From Candidatus Methylobacter favarea (GTDB lineage: Bacteria > Pseudomonadota > Gammaproteobacteria > Methylococcales > Methylomonadaceae), in contig NZ_CADCXN010000061.1 in assembly GCF_902806695.1 (NCBI RefSeq), positions 1 through 42,125 of the forward strand: DNA of 42,125 nucleotides, written 5' to 3'. Position 1 is the stretch's first letter, and each line of letters starts with the position of its first letter. The translations under genes and the position numbers were made by a program. The notes beneath the pieces are model-generated. The model ran no database searches and was not told where the DNA came from. It saw only the letters and a list, made by a program, of their open reading frames with translations. Of this stretch, positions 24,793 to 33,202 are shown piece after piece.

Positions 24793-26334
24793 TCATTGGT
24801 GTTTTAGCCAGTAAATTAATGCTCGTTTCTCTTCGTTAAAAAGCTCCGCGCCATAATGGTGGCCGCGGTTCTCAACGACGTCATTACAGAGGAGTTTGCC
24901 GGTCGGGTCGCGGCTGAAAACGAAAGTTAAGGGAGTGCCGGCCGGGAAAGGCCCAACCGCTACCGGAAGCGTATTGATTTTGGGAGGACGATTGGCTGAA
25001 AGCAGCTCTTGCATGGCCGCCTCATAGGCTTCTGCGAGTTCTCCCGGGCCAGCGTTCGCCGAAGCATAGGGACCTACCGACTGATTGTGAAGAAACGGCG
25101 CCGTTGCCCAAACGCCCGAGAGCGGCTTGGTGCGATAGCCTTTCAAGCCGGCAAGGGCGCGGTCTTTGTACACATGTGAGGAAAATTCCGCCCACAAATG
25201 GTCTGCTTCCCATTGGGTGGAAAGCGCACGACAGGCGTTAGGGGCGTTATCCGGATCAGTAACGAGCGGGTTTACCTCGTCGTTCGAAAGAACACGTCCG
25301 CCCTTGCCTTTGAGCGTATGGCAAGAGGCGCAATTATCCTTGAATAGCTTGCGCCCCTGTACGAACAGACGGAAATTCGTCGGGAAAGCAGGAAATTTTG
25401 GCGCTTTGATCGATAACAGGAATTTGCCTAACTTGTCGATATCTGTTTCAGGCGGCAAGTCAGCACAGTCATTGCGGCATTGCTCAAGGTCAATGGGCGC
25501 GGTTGCATCAGGCCGGTCGGGGCGTGGCGCCACGCATTCAGCAAAACAGACGCCGAGGTTCGTATAAACGCGAGTTGCGGCGACGTCAAGGCCTAAGTCG
25601 TCTTCACCTCCATGCCCCATCCGGAGTTTGGGTTTGTCCAGTCCTACATCGAATGTCAGGCGATGCCGTAAATCCCAAATCTGGGTGATGACAGTCGGGT
25701 TCATAATGTGGTCGGTGAACAGGGCAGTAGTATCGACACTGCCGTCAGGCCAGGACTCAAACATGAAACGCCGCGGATCATTGGCCGGCAGGTTTGCGGC
25801 AATGATCTTGCCGGACTTTAGATGCTGGTTGCCCACAGTCAGGTGGATATTCTCCCAGCCGGGCTCGTTCACGTCAGTGGGCGGATGCAGCGGATCAAAG
25901 CCGACATGGCAAGAGGCGCAGGAGACGCCATAAAGCCTCGTACCTTCCGGTCCTGGAAACTTACGGATTCCGATGACGCCCGTGGCGTTTGGATCAGCAC
26001 ATAGATCTGGTCCGCCTGCGGCGTTTGCTTGGCAGTCGGGATCATTGATGGTTCCCCATACTTGGAAGCGTTGATTCCGCGGTGTAGTGATAACATTCTT
26101 GTATCCTACGTTAATACGCTTGGCAGGATCCGGGTGAGCGGACAGAAAGGCAAAAAACTTTTCTCCGCCGTAAGTATTCTTCAGCCAGATATCACGCCCT
26201 CGCTGGATGGGAGAACGGGATTTCACGAATTGATGAATCCCAGCTTCTGAAAGGGTTGAAAAGGATTCTTGTGAATAGGCTAAGGCAGCATAAAGAACCA
26301 AAAGTGCGTATGAGATTGATTTGATGATAGTCAT
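24793..26334 (-). CDS. Exported dihaem cytochrome c, RoxA/MauG/peroxidase-like
   Basis: A 513-aa periplasmic protein with a signal peptide (MTIIKSISYALLVLYAALAYS) and two haem c sites, both CASCH, at about 139-143 and 335-339. Spacing and the surrounding blocks (YGVSCASCHVGFDPLHPP, ENIHLTVGNQHL, MGHGGEDDLGLDVAATRVYTNLG, GKFLLSIKAP, TAPFLHNQSV) recall the RoxA/RoxB rubber-oxygenase branch of the dihaem peroxidase superfamily rather than classical CcpA. Extra cysteine pairs (CFAEC, CRNDC) may form disulphides. I start at the ATG at 26334 with AAGGAG 8 nt upstream; a longer frame to 26505 adds an implausible charged leader. The substrate is unknown; no neighbour helps. Confidence 0.85.
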   Translation of the reverse strand: MTIIKSISYALLVLYAALAYSQESFSTLSEAGIHQFVKSRSPIQRGRDIWLKNTYGGEKFFAFLSAHPDPAKRINVGYKNVITTPRNQRFQVWGTINDPDCQANAAGGPDLCADPNATGVIGIRKFPGPEGTRLYGVSCASCHVGFDPLHPPTDVNEPGWENIHLTVGNQHLKSGKIIAANLPANDPRRFMFESWPDGSVDTTALFTDHIMNPTVITQIWDLRHRLTFDVGLDKPKLRMGHGGEDDLGLDVAATRVYTNLGVCFAECVAPRPDRPDATAPIDLEQCRNDCADLPPETDIDKLGKFLLSIKAPKFPAFPTNFRLFVQGRKLFKDNCASCHTLKGKGGRVLSNDEVNPLVTDPDNAPNACRALSTQWEADHLWAEFSSHVYKDRALAGLKGYRTKPLSGVWATAPFLHNQSVGPYASANAGPGELAEAYEAAMQELLSANRPPKINTLPVAVGPFPAGTPLTFVFSRDPTGKLLCNDVVENRGHHYGAELFNEEKRALIYWLKHQ

Positions 26335-26769
26335 GATGATTTCTCCTTTTCGCCAGACCCAAAGTCTGTTGCGCTCCCGCTCCCTGAGCAATAAAATGTT
26401 CTGGTAAGCTAGGCGAATAAATGATATTTCCCGATAACTTTTACGCTGGTTTTTTTTATTTGACAACACTATTTTTAAGATATAGGGTCTGTAACTGGAT
26501 AACACTCAATTCCAGCAAAAAACTGCAGCCCTCTGGTTTATTTAGCGGGATAAATGCTAAGCGGTCTAAAAATCAAACATTATTAGCAAAATATATTAAA
26601 CACCATTCAAGGATGAGCGTATGAGTTTCAAGACTTGTCAGCTTATCAAAAGGAAAGCCGGCATGCATTGACGTCGATTTTTTAAATAGTTCAATCACCT
26701 CCGGCCGGGTTTTACCCGATTCAATTTAATTATTTTCAGAAGTTTTAATACGTGTATCAGGGGGTATTT
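26335..26769. other. Divergent intergenic region cytochrome c / SGNH hydrolase
   Basis: This 435-nt AT-rich gap lies between divergent genes. On the plus strand TTGACA (26460-26465) and TATAGG (26481-26486) are 15 nt apart, a weak promoter candidate for the hydrolase, leaving a leader of about 275 nt. No coding frame with family character is present. Confidence 0.4.
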
Positions 26770-27801
26770 ATGAAAAACAACAAAATTTCAATTTTAGGTT
26801 TGTTATTGTGTGCATCGCTGTATGTGCCTGTAGCGGCAGGGTATAGTCAAATATATATTTTTGGTGATAGTTTATCAGATTCTGGTAATGCAATTTTAGC
26901 TACGGGTGGTCAAATAACTCAGCCACCTTATCCAGGTCTTATTCCTGATTTCCCTTATGCAAGCGGGCGCCTTTCAAATGGTCCGGTTTGGGCTGAGACG
27001 TTGGCAATAGACCTTGGATTAACTATATCTTCATCTTTAGCGGGGGGTAATGGATATGCTTTTGCCGGGGCCAGAACTGGCGCTTTAATGGATGTGGTTT
27101 CTTCATCAATTCCTACTATTAATCAGCAAGTTAATAATTTTATAACCTCGGCTTCAGGATCAATCGCTACGGATGCGTTGTATGTTATTTGGGGCGGGGG
27201 AAATGATATTCGGGATGCGGCCCAAGCGAAAAATCCTGTTGCAGTGGTGAGGGATTCAATAACCAATATTTCAACCAGTATTACCTCCCTTGCTGATGCC
27301 GGCGCACAGAATTTTCTGTTGCCTAATTTACCTGACTTGGGAAAAACTCCTGCAGCTCAGGCTGCAGGGCCGGCAGCAGAAGCCGGTTTAGCTATATTGT
27401 CATCTGTTTTTGATGGTTTGTTAACCCCTTCTATAATGGGATTAGAGAACAACTTTGGCATTGACATTAAGGAGTTAGACATTGATGCCTTATTTAAGGA
27501 AATTAGTGCTACGCCTAATAATTTTGGACTTACTAATATTTCTGATGCATGTATTATTGTGGGCGGAGACAGTTGTTCGAATCCAGAGAATTATTTGTTT
27601 TGGGATGGGCTACATCCAACCACAGCAGCGCATAGCATTATTGCCGATAAAGCATTAAATTTGGTAGCTCCCGTACCTACTCCTGCAATGCTACCCATAT
27701 ATGCTTTGGGTATTTTAATGTTGGGTTATGTTTCAAGTAAGAGAAGAGTGAAAACTGATTCTACATCGTATTTAAACATCAAACGCAAATTTCGCAGTTA
27801 A
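26770..27801 (+). CDS. Secreted SGNH/GDSL hydrolase with C-terminal membrane anchor-like tail
   Basis: A 343-aa esterase/lipase-type hydrolase. A signal peptide (MKNNKISILGLLLCASLYVP) is followed by block I YIFGDSLSDSGN with the nucleophilic serine at about 34, the GGGNDI block III and the catalytic Asp-His block DGLHPTTAAHS. The C-terminus reads VAPVPTPAML, a hydrophobic helix (PIYALGILMLGYVSS) and basic KRRVK, which is the architecture of PEP-CTERM-like sorting tails, but without a canonical VPEP motif. A further 15-residue polar tail follows. The ATG at 26770 has AGGGGG 7 nt upstream; the in-frame GTG at 26752 is less likely. The substrate is unknown. Confidence 0.85.
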   Translation: MKNNKISILGLLLCASLYVPVAAGYSQIYIFGDSLSDSGNAILATGGQITQPPYPGLIPDFPYASGRLSNGPVWAETLAIDLGLTISSSLAGGNGYAFAGARTGALMDVVSSSIPTINQQVNNFITSASGSIATDALYVIWGGGNDIRDAAQAKNPVAVVRDSITNISTSITSLADAGAQNFLLPNLPDLGKTPAAQAAGPAAEAGLAILSSVFDGLLTPSIMGLENNFGIDIKELDIDALFKEISATPNNFGLTNISDACIIVGGDSCSNPENYLFWDGLHPTTAAHSIIADKALNLVAPVPTPAMLPIYALGILMLGYVSSKRRVKTDSTSYLNIKRKFRS

Positions 27802-27962
27802 TTTAACTTCTATCGCCGCCGGTCTTGTCGGGTATTTCTGGAAGTCTGCTTTTATCGGCAAGGTTTTTCCTCTCTTCTAAGGCGCTCCGCCTGTTGCCCG
27901 CGTTTGTATTGGGCTGACTTTAAACGTATCATGCAGGCGTTTTAAATTTCCGGAATTATTTG

Positions 27963-30779
27963 ATGGATACGATCAGCATTCGCGGCGCCAGAACTCATAA
28001 CCTGAAAAATATTGATCTTGATCTGCCCCGGGATACGCTCATTGTCATTACCGGATTGTCCGGTTCGGGCAAATCATCGCTGGCATTTGACACCCTTTAC
28101 GCCGAAGGTCAACGGCGCTATGTGGAATCGCTTTCTGCCTATGCGCGCCAGTTTCTGTCAATCATGGAAAAGCCCGATGTTGACCATATTGAAGGCTTGT
28201 CGCCGGCTATTTCCATCGAACAGAAATCCACCTCGCACAACCCGCGTTCAACAGTCGGCACTATCACCGAAATATACGATTACCTGCGGTTGCTATATGC
28301 CCGGGCCGGCATGCCGCGCTGTCCCGAGCATCAAGTATCGCTGGAAGCGCAGACCATTAGCCAAATGGTTGATATCCTTCTTGCCCAGCCCAAAGATCAG
28401 CGCTGGATGCTACTCGCCCCGGTGGTTAATCAACGCAAGGGCGAGCATGCCCAGCTGCTGGATGACTTGCGGGCTCAGGGATTTATTCGCGCGCGCATAG
28501 ACGGTGTCGTATATGACCTTGATGAAGCCCCGGCGCTGGATTTAAAAAGGAAACACACGATTGAAGTCATTGTTGACCGGTTTAAGATTCGCGATGATAT
28601 TGCCTTGAGATTGGCGGAGTCCTTTGAAACGGCTCTGCGCATTGCCGGCGGTATCGCTATCGCCGCTGGTCTGGAGGATGCGAGAGAACTGTTGTTTTCG
28701 GAGCGCTACGCCTGTCCTTATTGCGGTTACAGCCTGACCGAGCTGGAACCGCGCATTTTCTCGTTCAATAACCCCAAGGGCGCGTGCAGCAGCTGCGACG
28801 GCTTGGGCGTGCGGCAGCATTTTGATCCAAACCTGATTGTTCATAATCCCGATATAAGCCTTGCCGGAGGCGCGGTACGCGGCTGGGACCGGCGCAACGC
28901 CTATTATTATCAAATCATCTGTTCATTAGCCAGGCATTACGACTTTGACCCGGAGGCGCCGTTTTCCAGTCTCCGTAAAGACCTTCAGGATATCATTCTC
29001 TACGGAAGCGGCAATACCGTGATTGACTTCAAGTTTATGTCCGGAACCGGCTCAGTCAAAAAAAAACGCCATCGGTTCGAAGGCATCGTCGTCAATATGG
29101 AAAGGCGCTACCACGAGACTGATTCGCAGCTGGTCCGGGATGAAATGGCGAAATATTTGTCCCAGGTAACCTGCGAGGCATGCGGCGGCGCCCGGCTTAA
29201 TAGTGCCGCCAGAAATGTTTTTATCGAGGATCTGCCGATTCACCAGCTCACCCGCTTTCCCATCCGCAGAGCCCTGGTTTTCTTTCAAGATCTTTGCCTT
29301 CCCGGCAAGCGCGGCGAAGTCGCCGCCAAAATCGTCAAGGAAATTCAGGAACGACTGGAATTTCTGGTCAATGTAGGGCTCGATTATCTGACCCTGGATC
29401 GCAGCGCCGATACGCTTTCGGGCGGCGAAGCGCAGCGCATCCGCCTGGCCAGTCAAATCGGCGCAGGTCTGGTCGGCGTTATGTATGTGCTTGATGAGCC
29501 TTCCATAGGCCTGCATCAGCGGGACAATCAGAGGCTGCTCAATACCCTGTTCCGCCTGCGCGATTTAGGCAATACCGTCATCGTGGTCGAACATGATGAA
29601 GAGGCGATACGCTCGGCTCAGCACATTATCGATATCGGCCCCGGCGCCGGCGTTCATGGCGGGCACATTGTGGCGCAGGGGACATTGAAGGATATTCTTG
29701 ACAATGAAGACTCCTTAACCGGCCAGTATTTGTCCGGAAAAATCGGCATTGCCATTCCCGTTGCACCCACGCCGAGAAATAAAGACAAACAGATTATTAT
29801 CCGCAACGCCCGCGGCAATAATCTGAAAAATGTGGATATCGGTTTTCCTGTTGGCCTGCTGACCTGTGTGACCGGCGTATCCGGTTCCGGCAAATCAACT
29901 TTGGTTAACGATACCCTGTATTGCCATGCCGCGCGTTTGATCAACCGCGCCGGCTCTGCATCTGCTCCGTGCGATGCCATTGAAGGACTCGAGTATTTTG
30001 ATAAAGTGGTGGATATCGATCAAAGCCCGATTGGCCGCACGCCCCGGTCAAATCCTGCCACCTACACGGGTTTATTCACGCCGATACGGGAATTGTTTGC
30101 AGCGACGCCGGAAGCGCGCTCGCGCGGCTATCTGCCGGGCCGCTTCAGTTTTAATGTTAAAGGCGGGCGCTGTGAGGCCTGCCGAGGCGATGGCGTTATT
30201 AAAGTTGAAATGCATTTTCTGCCTGATATTTTCGTGAACTGCGATAATTGCAACGGCAAGCGTTATAACCGGGAAACGCTGGAAATACGCTATAAAGGCA
30301 AGACGATCAATCAGGTGCTGGAGATGACTGTTGAAGATGCAGCCGCATTTTTCAGCGCCGTACCGAGTTTATCACGCAAGCTGCATACTCTGACCGAAGT
30401 CGGCTTAAGTTATATTAACTTGGGCCAGAATGCGACCACGCTCTCCGGAGGCGAGGCGCAGCGCGTCAAACTCGCCAGGGAACTGTCCAAGCGCGACACC
30501 GGCACAACCTTATATATTCTCGATGAGCCGACAACGGGCCTGCATTTTCACGATGTCAAGCAATTGTTGAATGTGCTTCATACCTTGCGCGACCACGGCA
30601 ATACCGTCATCGTAATCGAACACAACCTGGATGTCATTAAAACGGCGGACTGGCTAGTTGATATGGGACCTGAAGGCGGAGACGGCGGCGGCATGCTGGT
30701 TGCCGAAGGCACACCTCAACAGGTTTCTGAAAACCCGCAATCACATACCGGCGTATATCTAAAACACTTCTTTGAATAA
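27963..30779 (+). CDS. uvrA: Excinuclease ABC subunit A
   Basis: UvrA is the damage-scanning ATPase of nucleotide excision repair. The 938-aa protein has two ABC modules. Walker A motifs are [14 protein letters not shown] (about 31-44) and [14 protein letters not shown] (C-terminal half), with signature motifs [12 protein letters not shown] and [12 protein letters not shown]. Zinc modules are visible as CPYCGYSL...CSSCDG and CEACRGDG...CDNCNGKRY, and Walker B as [10 protein letters not shown] and [12 protein letters not shown] start at the ATG at 27963 rather than the adjoining TTG. I found no convincing LexA box upstream. The length and domain order are standard and no lesion is seen. Confidence 0.98.
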   Translation: MDTISIRGARTHNLKNIDLDLPRDTLIVITGLSGSGKSSLAFDTLYAEGQRRYVESLSAYARQFLSIMEKPDVDHIEGLSPAISIEQKSTSHNPRSTVGTITEIYDYLRLLYARAGMPRCPEHQVSLEAQTISQMVDILLAQPKDQRWMLLAPVVNQRKGEHAQLLDDLRAQGFIRARIDGVVYDLDEAPALDLKRKHTIEVIVDRFKIRDDIALRLAESFETALRIAGGIAIAAGLEDARELLFSERYACPYCGYSLTELEPRIFSFNNPKGACSSCDGLGVRQHFDPNLIVHNPDISLAGGAVRGWDRRNAYYYQIICSLARHYDFDPEAPFSSLRKDLQDIILYGSGNTVIDFKFMSGTGSVKKKRHRFEGIVVNMERRYHETDSQLVRDEMAKYLSQVTCEACGGARLNSAARNVFIEDLPIHQLTRFPIRRALVFFQDLCLPGKRGEVAAKIVKEIQERLEFLVNVGLDYLTLDRSADTLSGGEAQRIRLASQIGAGLVGVMYVLDEPSIGLHQRDNQRLLNTLFRLRDLGNTVIVVEHDEEAIRSAQHIIDIGPGAGVHGGHIVAQGTLKDILDNEDSLTGQYLSGKIGIAIPVAPTPRNKDKQIIIRNARGNNLKNVDIGFPVGLLTCVTGVSGSGKSTLVNDTLYCHAARLINRAGSASAPCDAIEGLEYFDKVVDIDQSPIGRTPRSNPATYTGLFTPIRELFAATPEARSRGYLPGRFSFNVKGGRCEACRGDGVIKVEMHFLPDIFVNCDNCNGKRYNRETLEIRYKGKTINQVLEMTVEDAAAFFSAVPSLSRKLHTLTEVGLSYINLGQNATTLSGGEAQRVKLARELSKRDTGTTLYILDEPTTGLHFHDVKQLLNVLHTLRDHGNTVIVIEHNLDVIKTADWLVDMGPEGGDGGGMLVAEGTPQQVSENPQSHTGVYLKHFFE

Positions 30780-30821
30780 AATAGCTATTTCCAATGCTGT
30801 CAGCGGCAACAAAATTTTTAT

Positions 30822-30845
30822 TAGCCGAAGTCGGCGCTATTTTTT
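30822..30845 (+). terminator. Weak intrinsic terminator after uvrA
   Basis: AGCCG-AAGT-CGGC followed by GCTATTTTTT lies about 45 nt after the uvrA stop. The stem is only 4-5 bp around a tetraloop, but the following T-run supports a terminator. Confidence 0.45.
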
Positions 30846-30883
30846 GTATGAATTGTATGAATTCTTGTTTGAAATGCTCCGAT

Positions 30884-30943
30884 AATCTTCTCTTGCTCTC
30901 GGCTCCTTTAACCATTGAACCGCCAAAACAGCAAGAGAAGATT
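30884..30943. repeat. 14-bp perfect inverted repeat with long loop
   Basis: AATCTTCTCTTGCT (30884-30897) and AGCAAGAGAAGATT (30930-30943) are exact reverse complements separated by 32 nt. It lies in the convergent gap between uvrA and the Csp-like gene. It could be a bidirectional transcription-end structure or the ends of a small relic element. The repeat is seen directly; the function is unknown. Confidence 0.5.
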
Positions 30944-31038
30944 TTAAGGTTAGCTCGTTGATCATTCAGAGCTATCATATTTTTAAATACTAATGAGGCA
31001 ATATTAACTTAAAGTTTGCCTCAGGAGGCCGAAAAAAA

Positions 31039-31422
31039 CTAATGCTGAGTGCTCGCCATCTCACGGCAACTTTGAGCACATTCCCTGCAAACCTGCACGC
31101 ACTCATCCATACCACCTACCTGCTGACAGCTATCCCCGCAGGCATCACACACCTTCGCGCAAACACCGCATGTATGCACATGCATAGGAGAACTGCTCAG
31201 CATGAATTTGGCAGAAGTCTGGCAAATTTCGGCGCAATTTATCATGAGACGAAAATGTTCGGGTTCAACATGTTTTCCCCCCATTTCGAGGCAATGGTTC
31301 AAGGCGGTTTGATAGCATACCTGATAGCAGCGCTCACAAGCATCGATACATGATTGCATACCTGCTCCACTATGAGTTGATGCAGTACGCTGAGTTGATT
31401 GAGTTTGAGTTGAATAATCCAT
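31039..31422 (-). CDS. Four-helix-bundle copper-binding protein (Csp/DUF326-like)
   Basis: A 127-aa cysteine-rich helical protein with 16 cysteines, mostly in CxxxC spacing along predicted helices (SCIDACERCYQVC; HTCGVCAKVCDACGDSC; ECVQVCRECAQSC). This is the pattern of the copper storage proteins, whose four-helix bundles hold many Cu(I) ions inside the tube. The N-terminus (MDYSTQTQSTQRTASTHSG) has no signal peptide, pointing to the cytosolic Csp3 type rather than exported Csp1. The ATG at 31422 has GGAGG 5 nt upstream; the GTG at 31434 is an unlikely alternative. It opens a cluster of stress and metal genes to its right. Confidence 0.87.
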   Translation of the reverse strand: MDYSTQTQSTQRTASTHSGAGMQSCIDACERCYQVCYQTALNHCLEMGGKHVEPEHFRLMINCAEICQTSAKFMLSSSPMHVHTCGVCAKVCDACGDSCQQVGGMDECVQVCRECAQSCREMASTQH

Positions 31423-31728
31423 ATGATCCTCCACGGTTTAAAAGCACAATCCAAATAAGCAGTCCTTTTTGGAATGTGTATAGTTTTGGTAATTACACTG
31501 AGCTTTCAATATAAAAACTCTTCGGTAGGATACTCAAAAATAGGATAAAGATCAGTACGATACCGTACAGAAAGCTGCAAACGCCCAATAATTTTTATTT
31601 ATCTGCACTTCATTAGTTCACTTCTATGTGCGTCATCGCACCGACGTTGTGCAGGAAAGCGGCTAGGATAAGTTCACGGCATGGGTATTCGCCCTGCCAT
31701 TCATTAATCGCCAAGCGAGGAATTTAAG
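31423..31728. other. Divergent intergenic region Csp-like gene / csbD
   Basis: About 306 nt separate the copper protein from csbD. It contains a small palindrome (GTACG-ATAC-CGTAC around 31556-31569), which could be a regulator site, but no reading frame of note and no clear consensus promoter. Confidence 0.35.
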
Positions 31729-31917
31729 ATGAACAAAGAACAAGTGAAAGGCCGCGTTGAACAAGCCAAGGGCAAGGTCAAGGAAGAACTCGGCGATGCC
31801 GCCGATGACAGCTCTACAGAACTGGAAGGCAAGGTTCAGAAGAATGTCGGCAAGGCCCGCGCCGGAGCCGGCGATGCCGCTGCCGACGTCAAACGCAAGA
31901 TTGACAAGAACACTTAA
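31729..31917 (+). CDS. CsbD family stress-response protein
   Basis: A 62-aa highly charged, helix-prone protein of the CsbD family: MNKEQVKGRVEQAKGKVKEE is the standard start, with VKGR and AKGKVKE repeated later as GKVQKNVGKARAGAGDAAADV. CsbD proteins are general-stress proteins of unknown mechanism (sigma-B-induced in Bacillus). GAGGA lies 7 nt before the ATG. It begins a three-gene tandem with the PRC-barrel and SmbP-like genes, 71 nt before the former. Confidence 0.92.
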   Translation: MNKEQVKGRVEQAKGKVKEELGDAADDSSTELEGKVQKNVGKARAGAGDAAADVKRKIDKNT

Positions 31918-31988
31918 TCCCAAGGCGGCCGGGCTAGAACCAGCAGCCTTGGCCGCCCGCTCTCACCTTTTACACAGGAGCAACTTCC

Positions 31989-32426
31989 ATGAATTATACC
32001 GACAAAGATACCTATGGCATTTACAAAGACCTCGACAATGAAGGCCCCGGCCCTGAACTGATGGGCGCTGACACCCTGATCGGCAATGATGTGGCCAACC
32101 ACCTTGACGAGGACCTGGGCAATATCAAGGAAATCATGCTGCATGTGCGCAGCGGCACGGTCGCCTATGCGGTGCTCTCCTACGGCGGCTTTTTAGGCAT
32201 GGGCGACAAGCTGTTCGCCGTGCCCTGGAAGGCCTTGACCCTGGATACGGTTAACAAGCGCTTTGTGCTCAATGTCGCCAAAGAGCGCCTGGAAACAGCC
32301 CCGGGCTTTGACAAGGATCACTGGCCGGATATGAACGATCCGGCCTGGCAGGAACAGATCAGTACCTTCTACGGCAGCGGTCTGAGCGAAGGCGAAACGG
32401 GCCGCGAGCAAGCCGAGATCCGCTAG
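31989..32426 (+). CDS. PRC-barrel domain protein
   Basis: A 145-aa soluble protein with one PRC-barrel domain: MGADTLIGNDVANHLDEDLG, then IKEIMLHVRSGTVAYAVLSYGGFLGMGDKLFAVPW, the usual sequence of short bacterial PRC proteins. Its tail (GFDKDHWPDMNDPAWQ onward) is also typical of a group found next to CsbD and BON-domain stress proteins. AGGAG sits 9 nt upstream. In the gap from csbD, GGCGGCC (31924-31930) can pair with GGCCGCC (31951-31957), forming an intercistronic hairpin. The molecular function is unknown. Third positions look more G+C-rich than in the neighbouring large genes. Confidence 0.87.
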   Translation: MNYTDKDTYGIYKDLDNEGPGPELMGADTLIGNDVANHLDEDLGNIKEIMLHVRSGTVAYAVLSYGGFLGMGDKLFAVPWKALTLDTVNKRFVLNVAKERLETAPGFDKDHWPDMNDPAWQEQISTFYGSGLSEGETGREQAEIR

Positions 32427-32463
32427 GCTGCTGTTTTCCTCTTCCACCTCAGGAGACATGCTC

Positions 32464-32772
32464 ATGAAATTACTCACTTTACTGCTGTTAAGCGCGGCGC
32501 TGGGCGCAGGCCCTGCCGTCCAGGCCGCTGACGAAGAGCATCTGGATGAAGCCATGAAACATGTGAAAGAAGCCGCCGCTGCCGACGATGGCCCGAGCAT
32601 TGCCAAGCATGCCGAGCTGGCCAGAAGCCATGCCCAAACCGCCGATGAGCATCTGGATGCCGCCATCAAGAGTCTGGGCAGCGCCATTGAGCAGGGCAAG
32701 CTCGGCCAGGGCGATAGGGCCAAAAAAGCCGCTGATGAAGCCCGGATGCATCTGAAAGCCGTCAATGACTGA
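32464..32772 (+). CDS. Small exported metal-binding protein, SmbP-like
   Basis: From the ATG at 32464 (AGGAG 8 nt upstream) the product is 102 aa with a signal peptide (MKLLTLLLLSAALGAGPAVQ, then AADEEH). The mature part is a helical repeat protein with regularly spaced histidines: EEHLDEAMKHVKEA, IAKHAELARSHAQTADEHLD, EARMHLKAV. This resembles SmbP, the small periplasmic metal-binding protein of Nitrosomonas, which binds copper and other divalent ions. The ATG at 32458 is too close to the ribosome site. It is last in the csbD-PRC-smbP tandem and is followed by two hairpins, one a clear terminator. Confidence 0.8.
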   Translation: MKLLTLLLLSAALGAGPAVQAADEEHLDEAMKHVKEAAAADDGPSIAKHAELARSHAQTADEHLDAAIKSLGSAIEQGKLGQGDRAKKAADEARMHLKAVND

Positions 32773-32780
32773 TAGCTGCA

Positions 32781-32810
32781 CTACCCCGGCGTTATCAGCC
32801 GCCGGGGTAG
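32781..32810. terminator. Perfect 10-bp G+C-rich hairpin after the SmbP-like gene
   Basis: CTACCCCGGC (32781-32790) and GCCGGGGTAG (32801-32810) are exact reverse complements with a 10-nt loop, starting 8 nt after the SmbP-like stop. No T-run follows, so it may act with the intrinsic terminator 27 nt downstream. Confidence 0.55.
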
Positions 32811-32836
32811 AAAACCTCCTCTTCGCAAGACTGCAA

Positions 32837-32862
32837 CCCCTCGTTTGACGAGGGTTTTTTTT
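32837..32862 (+). terminator. Intrinsic terminator of the csbD-PRC-smbP operon
   Basis: CCCTCG, a 5-nt TTTGA loop, CGAGGG and eight consecutive T residues (32855-32862) form a textbook Rho-independent terminator on the plus strand. Confidence 0.88.
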
Positions 32863-32878
32863 GCCCGCCCGGTCCCGA

Positions 32879-33016
32879 TCAGGCGCTTTCGGTTTCGGGC
32901 GCAGGTTGATGCGCAGGCTGCAGACTGCCGATCTGCACGGCCAACTGGCGCGTGAACTCGGCGCCAAAAAAGAAGATCTGCGCCGAATAATAAACCCACA
33001 CAGATATCAATAGAAG
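32879..33016 (-). pseudogene. 3' remnant of a YihY/BrkB-family membrane protein gene
   Basis: On the minus strand, a frame ending in TGA at 32879-32881 reads LLLISVWVYYSAQIFFFGAE, then FTRQLAVQIGSL and a Pro/Glu tail. VYYSAQI-FGAEFT is the signature of the last transmembrane helix and C-terminus of YihY/BrkB proteins, which are normally 280-420 aa. Upstream of about 33016 the similarity stops, and neither a start nor the other helices is present, so only the last 45 or so codons survive. An unrelated frame covers the same DNA but lacks family character. Deletion probably occurred at the hairpin-rich sequence around 33020-33062. Confidence 0.65.
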
Positions 33017-33159
33017 ATGCCGCAGCTTCGCGGCTAATGCTGATGCCCTTCGGCATTCAGCGACAGGAGAAACAGTCCCATCGCAGCTGGATGGGGCAGC
33101 TAGTTAATGGTTCTTTTTATCGCAGACTTGCAGCCCGCAAAAATAGTTTGATTTATATC

Positions 33160-33195
33160 TTTTCACTTAATACTCTTTTGGGTATTAAGTGAAAA
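33160..33195. terminator. AT-rich 14-bp hairpin after the ferritin-like gene
   Basis: TTTTCACTTAATAC (33160-33173) and GTATTAAGTGAAAA (33182-33195) are exact reverse complements with an 8-nt loop. It lies 8 nt beyond the stop of the ferritin-like gene on the minus strand. The low G+C and lack of a T-tract make it an atypical terminator. Confidence 0.5.
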
Positions 33196-33202
33196 CTTTA
33201 CT

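Noticed and set aside
26421-26624. 67-codon plus-strand frame upstream of the SGNH hydrolase
   Set aside because: It has no ribosome site and a composition like intergenic DNA, and it lies across the only candidate promoter of the region.
27802-27962. LexA (SOS) box upstream of uvrA
   Set aside because: CTG and CAG triplets are present but not at the 10-nt spacing required, so I do not claim SOS control.
32781-33056. 91-codon minus-strand frame over the YihY remnant
   Set aside because: A different frame of the same DNA reads a clear YihY/BrkB C-terminus, while this one has no family similarity and runs through the terminator.
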